Shown: in pieces, positions 1 through 7,987 of the stretch | Layout of the letters: the number at the start of each line of letters is the position of its first letter | How positions within the stretch are numbered: the first letter of the stretch is position 1 | Assembly: GCA_023399465.1 (NCBI GenBank) | Contig: JAEWPB010000151.1 | Coordinates: 15,210-79,209 of the forward strand | DNA: 64,000 bases | Direction of reading: 5' to 3' | DNA from: Pseudomonadota bacterium | GTDB taxonomy: Bacteria; Pseudomonadota; Alphaproteobacteria; Rhizobiales; Rhizobiaceae | Notes under the pieces: generated by a model | Seen by the model: the letters and a program-made list of their open reading frames with translations, nothing else | What the model was told of the DNA's origin: nothing | Database searches by the model: none | Translations under genes and position numbers: made by a program

Positions 1-313
1 TTTCGGCACCGGCCACTCAAGCCTCGGACGGCTGCGCGACTTCACCTTCGACAAGGTCAAGATCGATCGCGCCTTCGTGTCGCGCCTGGTCAACGACCCA
101 GCCTCCGAGCACATCATCCGCGCCATCGTCTCGATGTGCGACGGCCTCGGGCTTCAGGTGGTAGCCGAGGGCATCGAGGAGGGGGCCGAGGCCAAGATCC
201 TCGCGGATCTCGGTTGCAGCGTCGGCCAGGGCTATTTCTATGGACGGCCCGTCGACAACAACGCGACGCTTGCCTTCCTCAAGGATCGCAACTGCGAGCA
301 CGTCTGCATCTAA
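1..313 (+). CDS. EAL-domain cyclic-di-GMP phosphodiesterase, C-terminal fragment
   Basis: This is the last roughly 103 codons of a protein whose start lies outside the window; reading begins in frame at base 2. EAL signatures are visible in order: FGTGHSSLGRL (the DFGTGYSSL region), KVKIDRAFV (metal and substrate site), VVAEGIEE, and GQGYFYGRP near the C terminus. Family knowledge: EAL domains hydrolyse c-di-GMP to pGpG. The conserved Lys and Glu of the visible half are present, so this half looks active; the EAL motif itself and any N-terminal GGDEF, PAS or membrane region cannot be judged. It ends with TAA at 311-313, 20 bases before the convergent LysR gene. Confidence 0.9.
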   Translation, partial: FGTGHSSLGRLRDFTFDKVKIDRAFVSRLVNDPASEHIIRAIVSMCDGLGLQVVAEGIEEGAEAKILADLGCSVGQGYFYGRPVDNNATLAFLKDRNCEHVCI

Positions 314-332
314 GCCAGCCCAGCGACGGCGT

Positions 333-1244
333 TCAATCCTTCCCGCCTTCATCGAGCAGCCAGTCGCGCACCCGCCGGGCATGAGCGTTGAGTTCGCGCG
401 AGCGCGGCCAGACGACATAGAAGGCATGGCCGGTGCGGAGCACGTGATTGCCGACCGGCACGAGCAGGCCCGAGCGCGTCTGGCGGTCGGTCAGATGTTC
501 CCACCCGAGCGCGATGCCTTCGCCGGCGAGCACCGCCTGGATCACCAGCACGTAATCGTTGATCGCCAGCCCACGGCTCTGCGGCTGGTAGGAAATGCCG
601 GCACTTTGAAACCATTCCGGCCAATCGCAAGCCTGCCGCACGGGTTCCTCGAGATGGATCAGACGGTGCCGCGCAAGCGCCTGCGGCGTATCGGGAAAAC
701 CGTTCTGCTCGATGAAGGCGGGGCTGGTCACGGCGTTGATGACCTCGGGCGCAAGCAGGGCGGCATGGTAGCGCGGCCAGTTTGCCGGATCGCCGCCGCG
801 CACGCCGAGCGGGATCGGCTCCTCCTCGAGGTCGAGGTCGCGCACGCTGGTCTGGATGCGCAGGTCGATATCCGGGAGATCCTCGCGCAGCCGCGCCAGT
901 CGCGGCAGCATCCACATCGAGGCGAATGCCGTCGAGGCCGCGAGCGTCACGTTGACCTCGCGGCCCTTGGCGCGGATGTCTTCCGCCGACTTCTGGATGC
1001 GGGCCAGCCCCGCCGAGACGTCGGCATGGAAGCGCTCGCCGACGTCGGTCAGCTCGACGGCGCGGTGCACCCGGTGGAACAGGGCCACGCCGAGCTGGTC
1101 CTCGAGCGAGCGCACCGCGTAGGAAACGGCCGCCTGCGACATGCCGAGCTCGGCTGCGGCGCGGGTGAAGTTTTCGTGCCGCCCGGCGGCCTCGAAGACG
1201 ATCAGGCTGGTCGCGGAGGGGAGAAGTTGTCTGAAGCTATCCAT
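333..1244 (-). CDS. LysR-family transcriptional regulator (GcvA-like)
   Basis: This 303-residue protein has the usual LysR length. The N-terminal winged helix (about residues 8-66) contains FEAAGRHENFTRAAAELGMS and QAAVSYAVRSLEDQLGVALFHR, typical of the GcvA/AmpR branch. The rest is a periplasmic-binding-protein-like effector domain. The ATG at 1244 is the only sensible start, although no strong Shine-Dalgarno precedes it. The gene is divergent from the mttB-type methyltransferase at 1338 with only 93 bases between them, so it probably regulates that gene and itself. The effector is unknown; a methylated amine such as a betaine is a guess from context. Confidence 0.9.
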   Translation of the reverse strand: MDSFRQLLPSATSLIVFEAAGRHENFTRAAAELGMSQAAVSYAVRSLEDQLGVALFHRVHRAVELTDVGERFHADVSAGLARIQKSAEDIRAKGREVNVTLAASTAFASMWMLPRLARLREDLPDIDLRIQTSVRDLDLEEEPIPLGVRGGDPANWPRYHAALLAPEVINAVTSPAFIEQNGFPDTPQALARHRLIHLEEPVRQACDWPEWFQSAGISYQPQSRGLAINDYVLVIQAVLAGEGIALGWEHLTDRQTRSGLLVPVGNHVLRTGHAFYVVWPRSRELNAHARRVRDWLLDEGGKD

Positions 1245-1257
1245 AAGGTGAGCTTAT
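1243..1257. promoter_or_regulatory. Candidate LysR operator (T-N11-A type) between lysR and mttB
   Basis: The 15-base dyad ATAAG-gtgag-CTTAT has the form expected for a LysR-type binding site. It overlaps the start codon of the LysR gene, as autoregulatory sites often do. It is short, so it is only a candidate. Confidence 0.35.
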
Positions 1258-1337
1258 ATCATGTGTCGAATTTTTCCAGCGTTACAAAGCGGTTGACCAG
1301 CGCTAGCGTCCCATCAAAGACAAGGGGAGCATGTTGC

Positions 1338-2888
1338 ATGACAGTGATGGAAAACGACGGTGCGGAACCGGGACGGCGCACGAGGGGAGCACGTGGCGCG
1401 CGGCGCGACGGGACGGCCAAGCCCATTGGCGTTCCCTACATCCGGCGCAATATCCCGACCTACGACATTCTTTCGGAAGAAAACCTGCAGCGCATCGAGG
1501 CGACGGCGGATCGCATTCTTGCCGAAGTCGGCATCGAGTTTCGCGACGATGCGGAAGCGCTGGAATTGTGGAAGATGGCCGGAGCCCGCGTCGATGGCGT
1601 CAAGGTGACGTTCGAGCCGGGCATGCTTCGCGAAATCGTCTCCTCGGCCCCGGCGCAGTTTACCCAGCATGCGCGCAATCCGGCACGCAACGTCGAGATC
1701 GGCGGTGACAACGTCGTCTTCTCGCCGGCCTATGGCTCGCCCTTCGTGATGGATCTCGACAACGGCCGCCGCTACGGCACGATCGAGGATTTTCGCAATT
1801 TCATCAAGCTCGCCCAGTCGAGCCCGTGGCTGCATCATTCGGGCGGAACGATCTGCGAGCCGGTCGACGTGCCGGTCAACAAGCGCCATCTCGACATGGT
1901 GTACTCTCATATCAAATACTCCGACCGGCCATTCATGGGCTCGATCACCGCGGAAGATCGCGCCGAGGATTCGATCGACATGGCGCGCATCCTGTTCGGC
2001 GCCGATTTCGTCGACCGCAACTGCGTGATCCTCGGCAACGTCAACGTCAATTCGCCGCTCGTCTGGGATGGAACGATGACGAAGTCGCTGCGCGCCTATG
2101 CGCGGGCGAACCAGGCGGCTGTGATCGTGCCCTTCATTCTCGGCGGGGCGATGGGACCGGTGACCAATGCCGGCGCCATCGCGCAGTCGTTCGCCGAAAC
2201 GCTTGCCGGCTGCGCCCTGACCCAGCTCGAGCGCAAGGGCGCGCCGGTCATTTTCGGCAATTTCCTGTCGTCGATGTCGCTGCGCTCGGGTTCCCCGACC
2301 TTCGGCACGCCCGAGCCGGCGATCGGCAGCATGGTGATCGGCCAACTGGCGCGGCGCCTGCAATTGCCGCTGCGCTGTGCCGGCAACTTCTCCAATTCGA
2401 AGCTGCCCGATGGCCAGGCGATGCAGGAAGGGCTGATGTCGATGCTGTCGGCAGTCCATTGCGGCGCCAACTTCATCCTGCATTCCGCTGGCTTTCTCGA
2501 TGGCCTGCTGTCGATGTCCTATGAAAAGTTCGTCATGGACACCGATCTTTGCGGCGCGCTGCACAGCTACCTGGCCGGCGTGGTGGTCGACGACAACACG
2601 CTCGCGATGGACGCTTTCCTCGAAGTCGGGCCGGGCAGCCATTTTCTCGGCTGCGATCATACGATGCGCAACTACACCAGCGCCTTCTGGGACTCGACGC
2701 TTTCCGACAACGAGCCGTTCGAGAAGTGGAGCGAACAGGGCTCCACCGATATCGCTACGCGCGCCAACCGGCAGTGGAAGAAGACGCTTGCGGAATTCGA
2801 GGCGCCCAAGCTGGATGAAGCGGTGGACGAAGCGCTTCTCGCCTATATCGACGGGAAGAAGAAGGCCATGCCGGACGCCTGGTATTGA
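1338..2888 (+). CDS. mttB: MttB-family (COG5598) corrinoid-dependent methyltransferase, non-pyrrolysine type
   Basis: This 516-residue protein belongs to the trimethylamine methyltransferase superfamily by overall sequence (GVPYIRRNIPTYDIL; GGTICEPVDVP; SGSPTFGTPEPAIGS). The frame is open throughout with no in-frame amber codon, so it is not the pyrrolysine TMA enzyme. Non-Pyl relatives characterised elsewhere (MtgB type) move a methyl group from glycine betaine or similar quaternary amines to a corrinoid protein. The start at 1338 follows AAGGGGAG with 8-base spacing; the open frame extends much further upstream but that part only overlaps the antisense LysR gene. No corrinoid protein or RamA-like activator is in the window, so the methyl acceptor is unknown. 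The divergent LysR gene is the likely regulator. The specific substrate is inferred. Confidence 0.85.
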   Translation: MTVMENDGAEPGRRTRGARGARRDGTAKPIGVPYIRRNIPTYDILSEENLQRIEATADRILAEVGIEFRDDAEALELWKMAGARVDGVKVTFEPGMLREIVSSAPAQFTQHARNPARNVEIGGDNVVFSPAYGSPFVMDLDNGRRYGTIEDFRNFIKLAQSSPWLHHSGGTICEPVDVPVNKRHLDMVYSHIKYSDRPFMGSITAEDRAEDSIDMARILFGADFVDRNCVILGNVNVNSPLVWDGTMTKSLRAYARANQAAVIVPFILGGAMGPVTNAGAIAQSFAETLAGCALTQLERKGAPVIFGNFLSSMSLRSGSPTFGTPEPAIGSMVIGQLARRLQLPLRCAGNFSNSKLPDGQAMQEGLMSMLSAVHCGANFILHSAGFLDGLLSMSYEKFVMDTDLCGALHSYLAGVVVDDNTLAMDAFLEVGPGSHFLGCDHTMRNYTSAFWDSTLSDNEPFEKWSEQGSTDIATRANRQWKKTLAEFEAPKLDEAVDEALLAYIDGKKKAMPDAWY

Positions 2889-2899
2889 TGCATGAAAAG

Positions 2900-2923
2900 G
2901 GCGGCGTCCGATAGGACGCCGCC
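2900..2923 (-). terminator. Intrinsic terminator between mttB and the PRC-barrel gene
   Basis: A perfect 10-base-pair stem (GGCGGCGTCC / GGACGCCGCC) has the loop GATA. On the minus strand it is followed by CTTTTC, so it best terminates the leftward PRC-barrel gene. The plus-strand side has no U-run, but the hairpin lies 11 bases after the mttB stop and may also limit read-through from that side. Confidence 0.75.
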
Positions 2924-2963
2924 AGTTGGCCGGTAATGGACCGGCGTCTGGAAGGTCATGCCT

Positions 2964-3542
2964 TTACTGGGTCGTATCAGGGGTCCGCGTTACCGAGCCG
3001 GTGGTGCCGGCATCCTTTTCGGACTGGACCATGGCGAGCGTCTTGAACTCCGGCGCGGCCTTCAGCGATTCGGACGTTTCCGAGGTCGTCAGCTTCAGGC
3101 TGCCGTCGGTCGGGTTCTGGATGACGTCGATCTTGGCGATCGGCACTGCGACGTTCTTCTGGCCGATGCCGAGGAAACCGCCAACGCCGACCACGGCTGC
3201 GACGATGCCGCCATCCCTGTCCATGATCAGGTCGCTGATCTTGCCGACGTCCTCGTCGGCCGGGTTATAGACCGACTGGCCGATATAGTTATTGGCGCTG
3301 ATGTGATCCGGGGCCTGTTCGCTGAGATAGACGCCGGTGACCTCGGTGGACGGTGCCGTCGGCGCCGTCGAGGAAGTCGAGCCGTCAGGCACTGCCGGTG
3401 CGATGCCGGGAACCGTCGATGGGGTTTCAGCCGCCGGATCAAGCGGCCTGGTTGCATCCTGTGCAAAGGCCGTTGGCGCTGCCGCCGTCGCACTCACGAG
3501 AATTGCCCCAGCGGCCGCGGTCGTGAAGAGTTTCTTGAGCAT
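2964..3542 (-). CDS. Exported PRC-barrel domain protein
   Basis: This 192-residue protein starts with a clear signal peptide (MLKKLFTTAAAGAILVSATA, then AFAQ). A Pro/Ser/Thr-rich stretch follows (about 30-65), then one PRC-barrel domain (about 80-160) with YIGQSVYNPADEDVGKISDL and GGIVAAVVGVGGFLGIGQKN. The start at 3542 is preceded by AAAGGCAGG with suitable spacing; an upstream in-frame ATG at 3560 would place six residues before the signal peptide and is less likely. Rhizobia have many such periplasmic PRC-barrel proteins of unknown role. It is monocistronic and ends at the terminator at 2900-2923. Confidence 0.85.
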   Translation of the reverse strand: MLKKLFTTAAAGAILVSATAAAPTAFAQDATRPLDPAAETPSTVPGIAPAVPDGSTSSTAPTAPSTEVTGVYLSEQAPDHISANNYIGQSVYNPADEDVGKISDLIMDRDGGIVAAVVGVGGFLGIGQKNVAVPIAKIDVIQNPTDGSLKLTTSETSESLKAAPEFKTLAMVQSEKDAGTTGSVTRTPDTTQ

Positions 3543-3735
3543 GTCGAACCTGCCTTTCATGTTGGATTGAACTTTGGCTGGCGAGAACCGTTTGCGGTCG
3601 CTCTCCTTGCCGGTTCGAAAGGGGAATGGTTCGTCCAGCGGTTTTGTTCCGAAAAAAATATGGCGACCAGAGCGGGCATGTTTGCGTGCTTTCCGCAACC
3701 ATATGCTGCGCAGGCCGCATCCTTGCCCGCGGACG

Positions 3736-4578
3736 CTAGGACCGGGGCCGATAGAAGCGGGTGGCCAGCAGCCTGTCCCAAAGCCGGTCCGGCAGCAGCG
3801 CGTGCAGCGCGATAAGGACGCGCGCGGCAAGGGTGACGCGATAGCGGGCGCGGGGCCGGGCTGCGGTTACGGCCCTCAGGATCACTTGCGCAACATCATC
3901 AGGCGGGCCGGTGAATTTCGCAGTCGCACCGGTTTCATAGGACTTGCGCATGGTGATCGCCAGCCGCCGGTCGAATTCGGCATAGGCGTCGCTGCGCTCG
4001 CCGCCGGCAATCGAGCCGACCACCGTGCCGGAAAAGCCGGAGCGGATCATCCCCGGTTCGACGGTGACCACGTCGATGCCGAAGCCCTCGACTTCGAAGC
4101 GCAGTGCATCGGAGAGCGCGTTCACCGCATGCTTGGAGGCGTGGTAGATACCGCCGCCCGGAAAGGTGAAATAGGCCGCCATCGAGGAAACATTGACGAT
4201 CCGGCCGTGGCGTTGCGCGCGCATCGCCGGCAAGACCATCTGCGTCAGCCGCATCAGCCCGAAGACGTTGGTTTCGAATTGCCGCCGCATCAGCTCGACC
4301 GGAAGCATTTCAAGCGCCCCGTACTGGCCGTAACCGGCATTGTTGACGAGGACGTCGATACGGCCCTCGGCGGCAAGGATGGTCTCGACCGCCCGTTGCA
4401 TCGAAGTCTCATCTGTCACATCGAGTTCTAGAATGCGGCAGCCGTACTGCGTCAGCGGCTGCAGCCTGCCGGGATCGCGCCCGGTGGCATAGACCGTGAA
4501 GCCCTTCGCCGCCAGAAGCCTTGCCGATGCAGCGCCGATGCCCGACGTCGCGCCGGTGATGAGAACGATACCCGTCAT
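3736..4578 (-). CDS. Classical short-chain dehydrogenase/reductase
   Basis: This 280-residue protein has the Rossmann motif TGATSGIG at 8-15, NNAG at 79-82, the Ser of VSS near 131 and the YxxxK pair Y145/K149 (YHASKH), so the catalytic set is complete. ATGRDP after beta-2 suggests NADP(H) preference, which is weak evidence. The sequence resembles the large SDR group often annotated as oxidoreductase or DltE-like. It lies downstream of the galactose operon on the same strand, 90 bases after the dehydratase, with its own hairpin-containing intergenic region, so membership of that operon is uncertain. The substrate is unknown. Confidence 0.85.
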   Translation of the reverse strand: MTGIVLITGATSGIGAASARLLAAKGFTVYATGRDPGRLQPLTQYGCRILELDVTDETSMQRAVETILAAEGRIDVLVNNAGYGQYGALEMLPVELMRRQFETNVFGLMRLTQMVLPAMRAQRHGRIVNVSSMAAYFTFPGGGIYHASKHAVNALSDALRFEVEGFGIDVVTVEPGMIRSGFSGTVVGSIAGGERSDAYAEFDRRLAITMRKSYETGATAKFTGPPDDVAQVILRAVTAARPRARYRVTLAARVLIALHALLPDRLWDRLLATRFYRPRS

Positions 4579-4668
4579 CTGTTCCTCTCTCGATAGTGCC
4601 GGGAGGGAACAGGCTGAGGGCGCCTGTTGTCAAGGCGCCGCTCGCCGATGTCGTCTCGTCCGCCCGCC

Positions 4669-6393
4669 CTAGTGACTTTCGCGCAGCACCGTATCGCCGC
4701 TCTTGCCGACGAGGAAATCGAGATCAGCGCCCTTGTCGGCCTGCAGCACGTGATCGTAGTAGAGCTTGTAGTAGCCGCGGTTCCACGGATTGTCCGGCTT
4801 CTGCCAGGCGGCAAGGCGCGCCTGCAGTTCCTCGTCGGAAACCATCAGCGTCAGCTCTCCCTTCAGCGCGTCGAGGCGAATGCGGTCGCCGGTCCTGACC
4901 ACGGCCAGCGGCCCGCCGGCGACGGATTCCGGCGTCACGTGCAGCACGACCGTGCCGAAGGCGGTGCCGGACATGCGGGCGTCGGAGATGCGCACCATGT
5001 CGCGAACGCCCTGCTCGACGAGGCGGCGCGGGATCGGCATGTTGCCGACCTCGGCCATCCCCGGATACCCCTTCGGCCCGCAGCCCTTGAGCACGAGGAT
5101 GGTGTCCTCGGTCACCGGCAGGTCGGGATCGTCGATCAGGCGCTTCATGTCCTCGACCGTCTCGAACACGAAGGCGGGGCCTTCATGGGCGAGCAGGTGC
5201 TCGCTTGCCGCCGACGGCTTGATGACGGCGCCGGTCGGGGCGAGGTTGCCCTTCAGCACCCGGATGCCGGCCGCAGCCCGCAGCGGATTGTCGAGCGGGC
5301 GGATGACATCGTCGTTGTAGACCTCGGCGTCCTGCCAGTATTTCTCGATCGGCGCCCCGAACACGGTCGGGGCGTCGGCGTGCAGCAGGTGCTGGATGCG
5401 GTTCATCACCGCCGGCAGGCCGCCGGCATAGGCGAGATCCTCGATCAGGTACTTGCCCGACGGCATGCAGTTGACGATGCAGGGCACCTGACCGCCGATA
5501 CGGTCGAAATCCTCGATCGTCAGTTCGACCCCGGCGCGCCCGGCGATCGCCAGCATATGGACGACCGCATTGGTCGATCCGCCGACAGCGGCATTGGCGA
5601 TGATGCCGTTCTCGAAATTCTTGCGGGTCAGCACCTTCGACAGGCGCAGGTCCTCGTGCACCATCTCGACGATGCGCTTGCCGGTCATATGGGCAAGAGC
5701 CATGCGGCGGGCATCGACGGCGGGAAGGGCGGCGTTGGTCGGCAGCGACAGCCCCATCGCCTCGACGATCGAGGCCATGGTGGTGGCGGTGCCCATGGTC
5801 ATGCAGACGCCCGGCGAGCGCGACATGCCGCTTTCGGCCGCCATGAATTCCTGCATGCTCATTTCGCCGGCGCGCACGGCTTCCGAAAATTTCCAGACGT
5901 CGGTGCCGGAGCCGATGTCCTTGCCTTTCCACTTGCCGTTCAGCATCGGGCCTGAGGACACGACGATGGTCGGCAGGTCGACGGACGCGGCGCCCATCAG
6001 CTGGCCGGGGGTGGTCTTGTCGCAGCCGCCGAGCAGCACCACGCCGTCGATGCCGTAGGCGCGGATGGCCTCCTCGACGTCCATGGCCAGCAGGTTGCGG
6101 AAGAGCATTGCCGTCGGGCGCATCTGGGTTTCGCCGAGTGACGAGACCGGAAACTCGACGGGAAAGCCGCCGGCCTCCCAGACCCCACGCTTCACCCCTT
6201 CGGCGAGAATGCGCAAATGGCTGTTGCAGGGGGTAAGTTCCGACCAGGTGTTGCAGATGCCGATGATCGGCCGACCGTCGAACACGTGATCGGGAAAGCC
6301 CTGGTTCTTCATCCATGAGCGGTGGATGAAGCCGTCCTTGCCGGTGCCGCCATACCAGTGGCGACTGCGCAGTTCCTTTTTCTTCTCGTTCAT
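4669..6393 (-). CDS. IlvD/Edd-family sugar acid dehydratase (probable D-galactonate / L-arabinonate dehydratase)
   Basis: This 574-residue protein belongs to the dihydroxy-acid/6-phosphogluconate dehydratase family. Three cysteines sit where the Fe-S ligands of the Rhizobium leguminosarum L-arabinonate dehydratase are found: C56 (TPCNSH), C124 (GGCDKT) and C197 (PGVCMT). A SDARMSG motif near 470-476 carries the catalytic serine. By family it dehydrates an aldonate to the 2-keto-3-deoxy acid. The neighbours (dgoK, dgoA, lactonase, dehydrogenase) make D-galactonate the likely physiological substrate, with L-arabinonate possible as a second one; it is not the branched-chain ilvD itself. It is the last galactose-cluster gene, 69 bases downstream of the lactonase. 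Confidence 0.85.
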   Translation of the reverse strand: MNEKKKELRSRHWYGGTGKDGFIHRSWMKNQGFPDHVFDGRPIIGICNTWSELTPCNSHLRILAEGVKRGVWEAGGFPVEFPVSSLGETQMRPTAMLFRNLLAMDVEEAIRAYGIDGVVLLGGCDKTTPGQLMGAASVDLPTIVVSSGPMLNGKWKGKDIGSGTDVWKFSEAVRAGEMSMQEFMAAESGMSRSPGVCMTMGTATTMASIVEAMGLSLPTNAALPAVDARRMALAHMTGKRIVEMVHEDLRLSKVLTRKNFENGIIANAAVGGSTNAVVHMLAIAGRAGVELTIEDFDRIGGQVPCIVNCMPSGKYLIEDLAYAGGLPAVMNRIQHLLHADAPTVFGAPIEKYWQDAEVYNDDVIRPLDNPLRAAAGIRVLKGNLAPTGAVIKPSAASEHLLAHEGPAFVFETVEDMKRLIDDPDLPVTEDTILVLKGCGPKGYPGMAEVGNMPIPRRLVEQGVRDMVRISDARMSGTAFGTVVLHVTPESVAGGPLAVVRTGDRIRLDALKGELTLMVSDEELQARLAAWQKPDNPWNRGYYKLYYDHVLQADKGADLDFLVGKSGDTVLRESH

Positions 6394-6462
6394 ATGCGGT
6401 CCTCCTCCGGCAGCGCGTCGCGCGTTCCGGTCAATCAGAAATCGTCAAACACGGGACGGGCG

Positions 6463-7350
6463 TCAAAGCGCATAGGGCGGATCGATGACACCCCTGACCT
6501 TAATGCCGAGCTCGAACGTCGCGCCGCCTTCCGGGTCCGCGGCTCTCGCGTCATCATCCATGCCTTCCCAAGCGGTGGTTACGAGCATGCGCGAGCCGTC
6601 CCCGCCGATGAACGCGGGGCAGGAGGCCTGGCGAGCCGGCACGTGGTAACGGGCGATGCGGTGACCGCCGGGGGTATAGCGGTCGACGGCCGAGGCGCCC
6701 CAGCGCGCGTTCCAGATATGTCCGTCGGCATCGCAGACGGAACCGTCGAGCCCGCCCTTTTCGCCTGTCGTGTCGACCAGCACTGTCGGCTCCGACACCG
6801 GCAGGCCCGTGGCCGGATCGAGCGCCACCCGCATCAGCTTGTTGACGCGGGTGTCAGTGAAATAGCCGATGCTGCCGTCCGGGGAAAAACAGATCGAATT
6901 GGGAATGCTGATGCCGTCGAAAAGCCTGGTCACCTTGCCGCTGGCGACATGGTAGATCGCGCCGGCGCGGTCTTCGGCGCGCTTGCCCATGGTGCCGATC
7001 CATAGCGCGCCGCTCGGGTGGGTGCGGCCGTCGTTGGAGCGATTGCCGGGCTTGTCGGCCTCGAGGTCGGCATGATGCGTCAGCCCGCCGGTCGCGATGT
7101 CGCGAAGGAAGAGCCCGTGCTCGGTGGCAAGCAGTTGCCGGGTGTCGTCGACGCGCACGAGCACGCTTGCCATCATCGGCAGCGCATGCACCTGCTTGCG
7201 GCCGCTCGCAAGATGCAGTTCGTGCAGTTCGCGGTCGAGGATGTTGAGCCACCAGGCGGTATCGGTCGCCGGATCGTAGGTCGGACCTTCGCCGAGTTGC
7301 GAGCGGGCGCCGCACAGCATTTTGCCCGCGAATGCATGGATCTCCGTCAT
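6463..7350 (-). CDS. SMP-30/gluconolaconase-family lactonase
   Basis: This 295-residue beta-propeller of the SMP-30/regucalcin family contains LGEGPTYDPATDTAWWLNI, RSNDGRTHPSGALWIGTMG and GGLDGSVCDADGHIWNARWG. These supply the usual metal-binding Glu, Asn and Asp. In this operon it should hydrolyse galactono-lactone (or arabinono-lactone) made by the dehydrogenase to the open acid. The ATG at 7350 lies 4 bases after the dgoA stop and is preceded by GGGGGAG inside the end of dgoA; an alternative ATG at 7377 would overlap dgoA by 23 bases. The tight spacing implies translation coupled to dgoA. Confidence 0.87.
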   Translation of the reverse strand: MTEIHAFAGKMLCGARSQLGEGPTYDPATDTAWWLNILDRELHELHLASGRKQVHALPMMASVLVRVDDTRQLLATEHGLFLRDIATGGLTHHADLEADKPGNRSNDGRTHPSGALWIGTMGKRAEDRAGAIYHVASGKVTRLFDGISIPNSICFSPDGSIGYFTDTRVNKLMRVALDPATGLPVSEPTVLVDTTGEKGGLDGSVCDADGHIWNARWGASAVDRYTPGGHRIARYHVPARQASCPAFIGGDGSRMLVTTAWEGMDDDARAADPEGGATFELGIKVRGVIDPPYAL

Positions 7351-7354
7351 CGCC

Positions 7355-7987
7355 TCATGCTCCCCCTGCCGCGTCATAGGCGGTGATGGTTATCCTGGCC
7401 CGTTCCGCAACCTCGGCGGCACTCATGCCCGGCTTGTAGAGGCTGGTGCCGAGGCCGAAGGCGTGGATGCCCGCGCGCCGGTAGTCGCCGAAATTCCGGT
7501 CCGACACGCCGCCGACAGCGGCAATCACCAGCTCCGGCGGCAGGACCGCGCGGATGGCATTGATCCCGGCCGGGCCGAGCACGCTTGCCGGAAAGAATTT
7601 CAATCCCGTCGCGCCGGCGCGGGCGGCCGCCAGCGCCTCGGTGGGGGTGAAGACGCCGGGCATGGTGACCATGCCCTTTTCCCGGGCACGAAGGACGACG
7701 TCAGGCTCGATATTGGGAGTAACGAGCAGCCTGCCGCCGGCGGCATCGAGCCGGTCGACGTCTTCCACCGTCAGTACCGTGCCGGCGCCGATGAGGCAGT
7801 CTTTCGGCGCCATCCTTGCGGCGATCTCGATCGAGCGGAACGGGTCCGGCGAGTTGAGCGGGATCTCGATTGCCGTCAGTCCGGCCTCGATCAGCGCGCC
7901 GACGACGCCTTCGGCCTCGGCCGGCTTCAGGCCGCGCAGGATGGCAATCAGCGGATACTTCATTTCAGGGAAGGGAATGCGGTTCAT
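7355..7987 (-). CDS. dgoA: 2-dehydro-3-deoxy-6-phosphogalactonate (KDPGal) aldolase
   Basis: This 210-residue protein is the KDPG/KDPGal aldolase class I barrel at full length. With the ATG at 7987 the Schiff-base lysine is K130 (GLKFFPAS) and the catalytic glutamate is E41 (IEIPLNS). It splits KDPGal to pyruvate and glyceraldehyde 3-phosphate, the last step of the De Ley-Doudoroff pathway. The start overlaps the dgoK stop by one base (TGATG), a typical coupling arrangement; a TTG one codon upstream is a less likely start. The galactonate rather than gluconate assignment rests on neighbouring dgoK. Confidence 0.92.
   Translation of the reverse strand: MNRIPFPEMKYPLIAILRGLKPAEAEGVVGALIEAGLTAIEIPLNSPDPFRSIEIAARMAPKDCLIGAGTVLTVEDVDRLDAAGGRLLVTPNIEPDVVLRAREKGMVTMPGVFTPTEALAAARAGATGLKFFPASVLGPAGINAIRAVLPPELVIAAVGGVSDRNFGDYRRAGIHAFGLGTSLYKPGMSAAEVAERARITITAYDAAGGA

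Noticed and set aside
240..1337. N-terminal extension of the MttB frame by about 366 codons
   Set aside because: This part is antisense to the LysR gene, and a good ribosome binding site with ATG lies at 1338.
1338..2888. Possible pyrrolysine-containing TMA methyltransferase
   Set aside because: No in-frame TAG occurs, so the protein is of the non-pyrrolysine type.
4627..4668. GGCGCC-type hairpin downstream of the dehydratase as a strong terminator
   Set aside because: The stem is short and no U-run follows on the minus strand, so the SDR gene at 3736 may still be reached by read-through.
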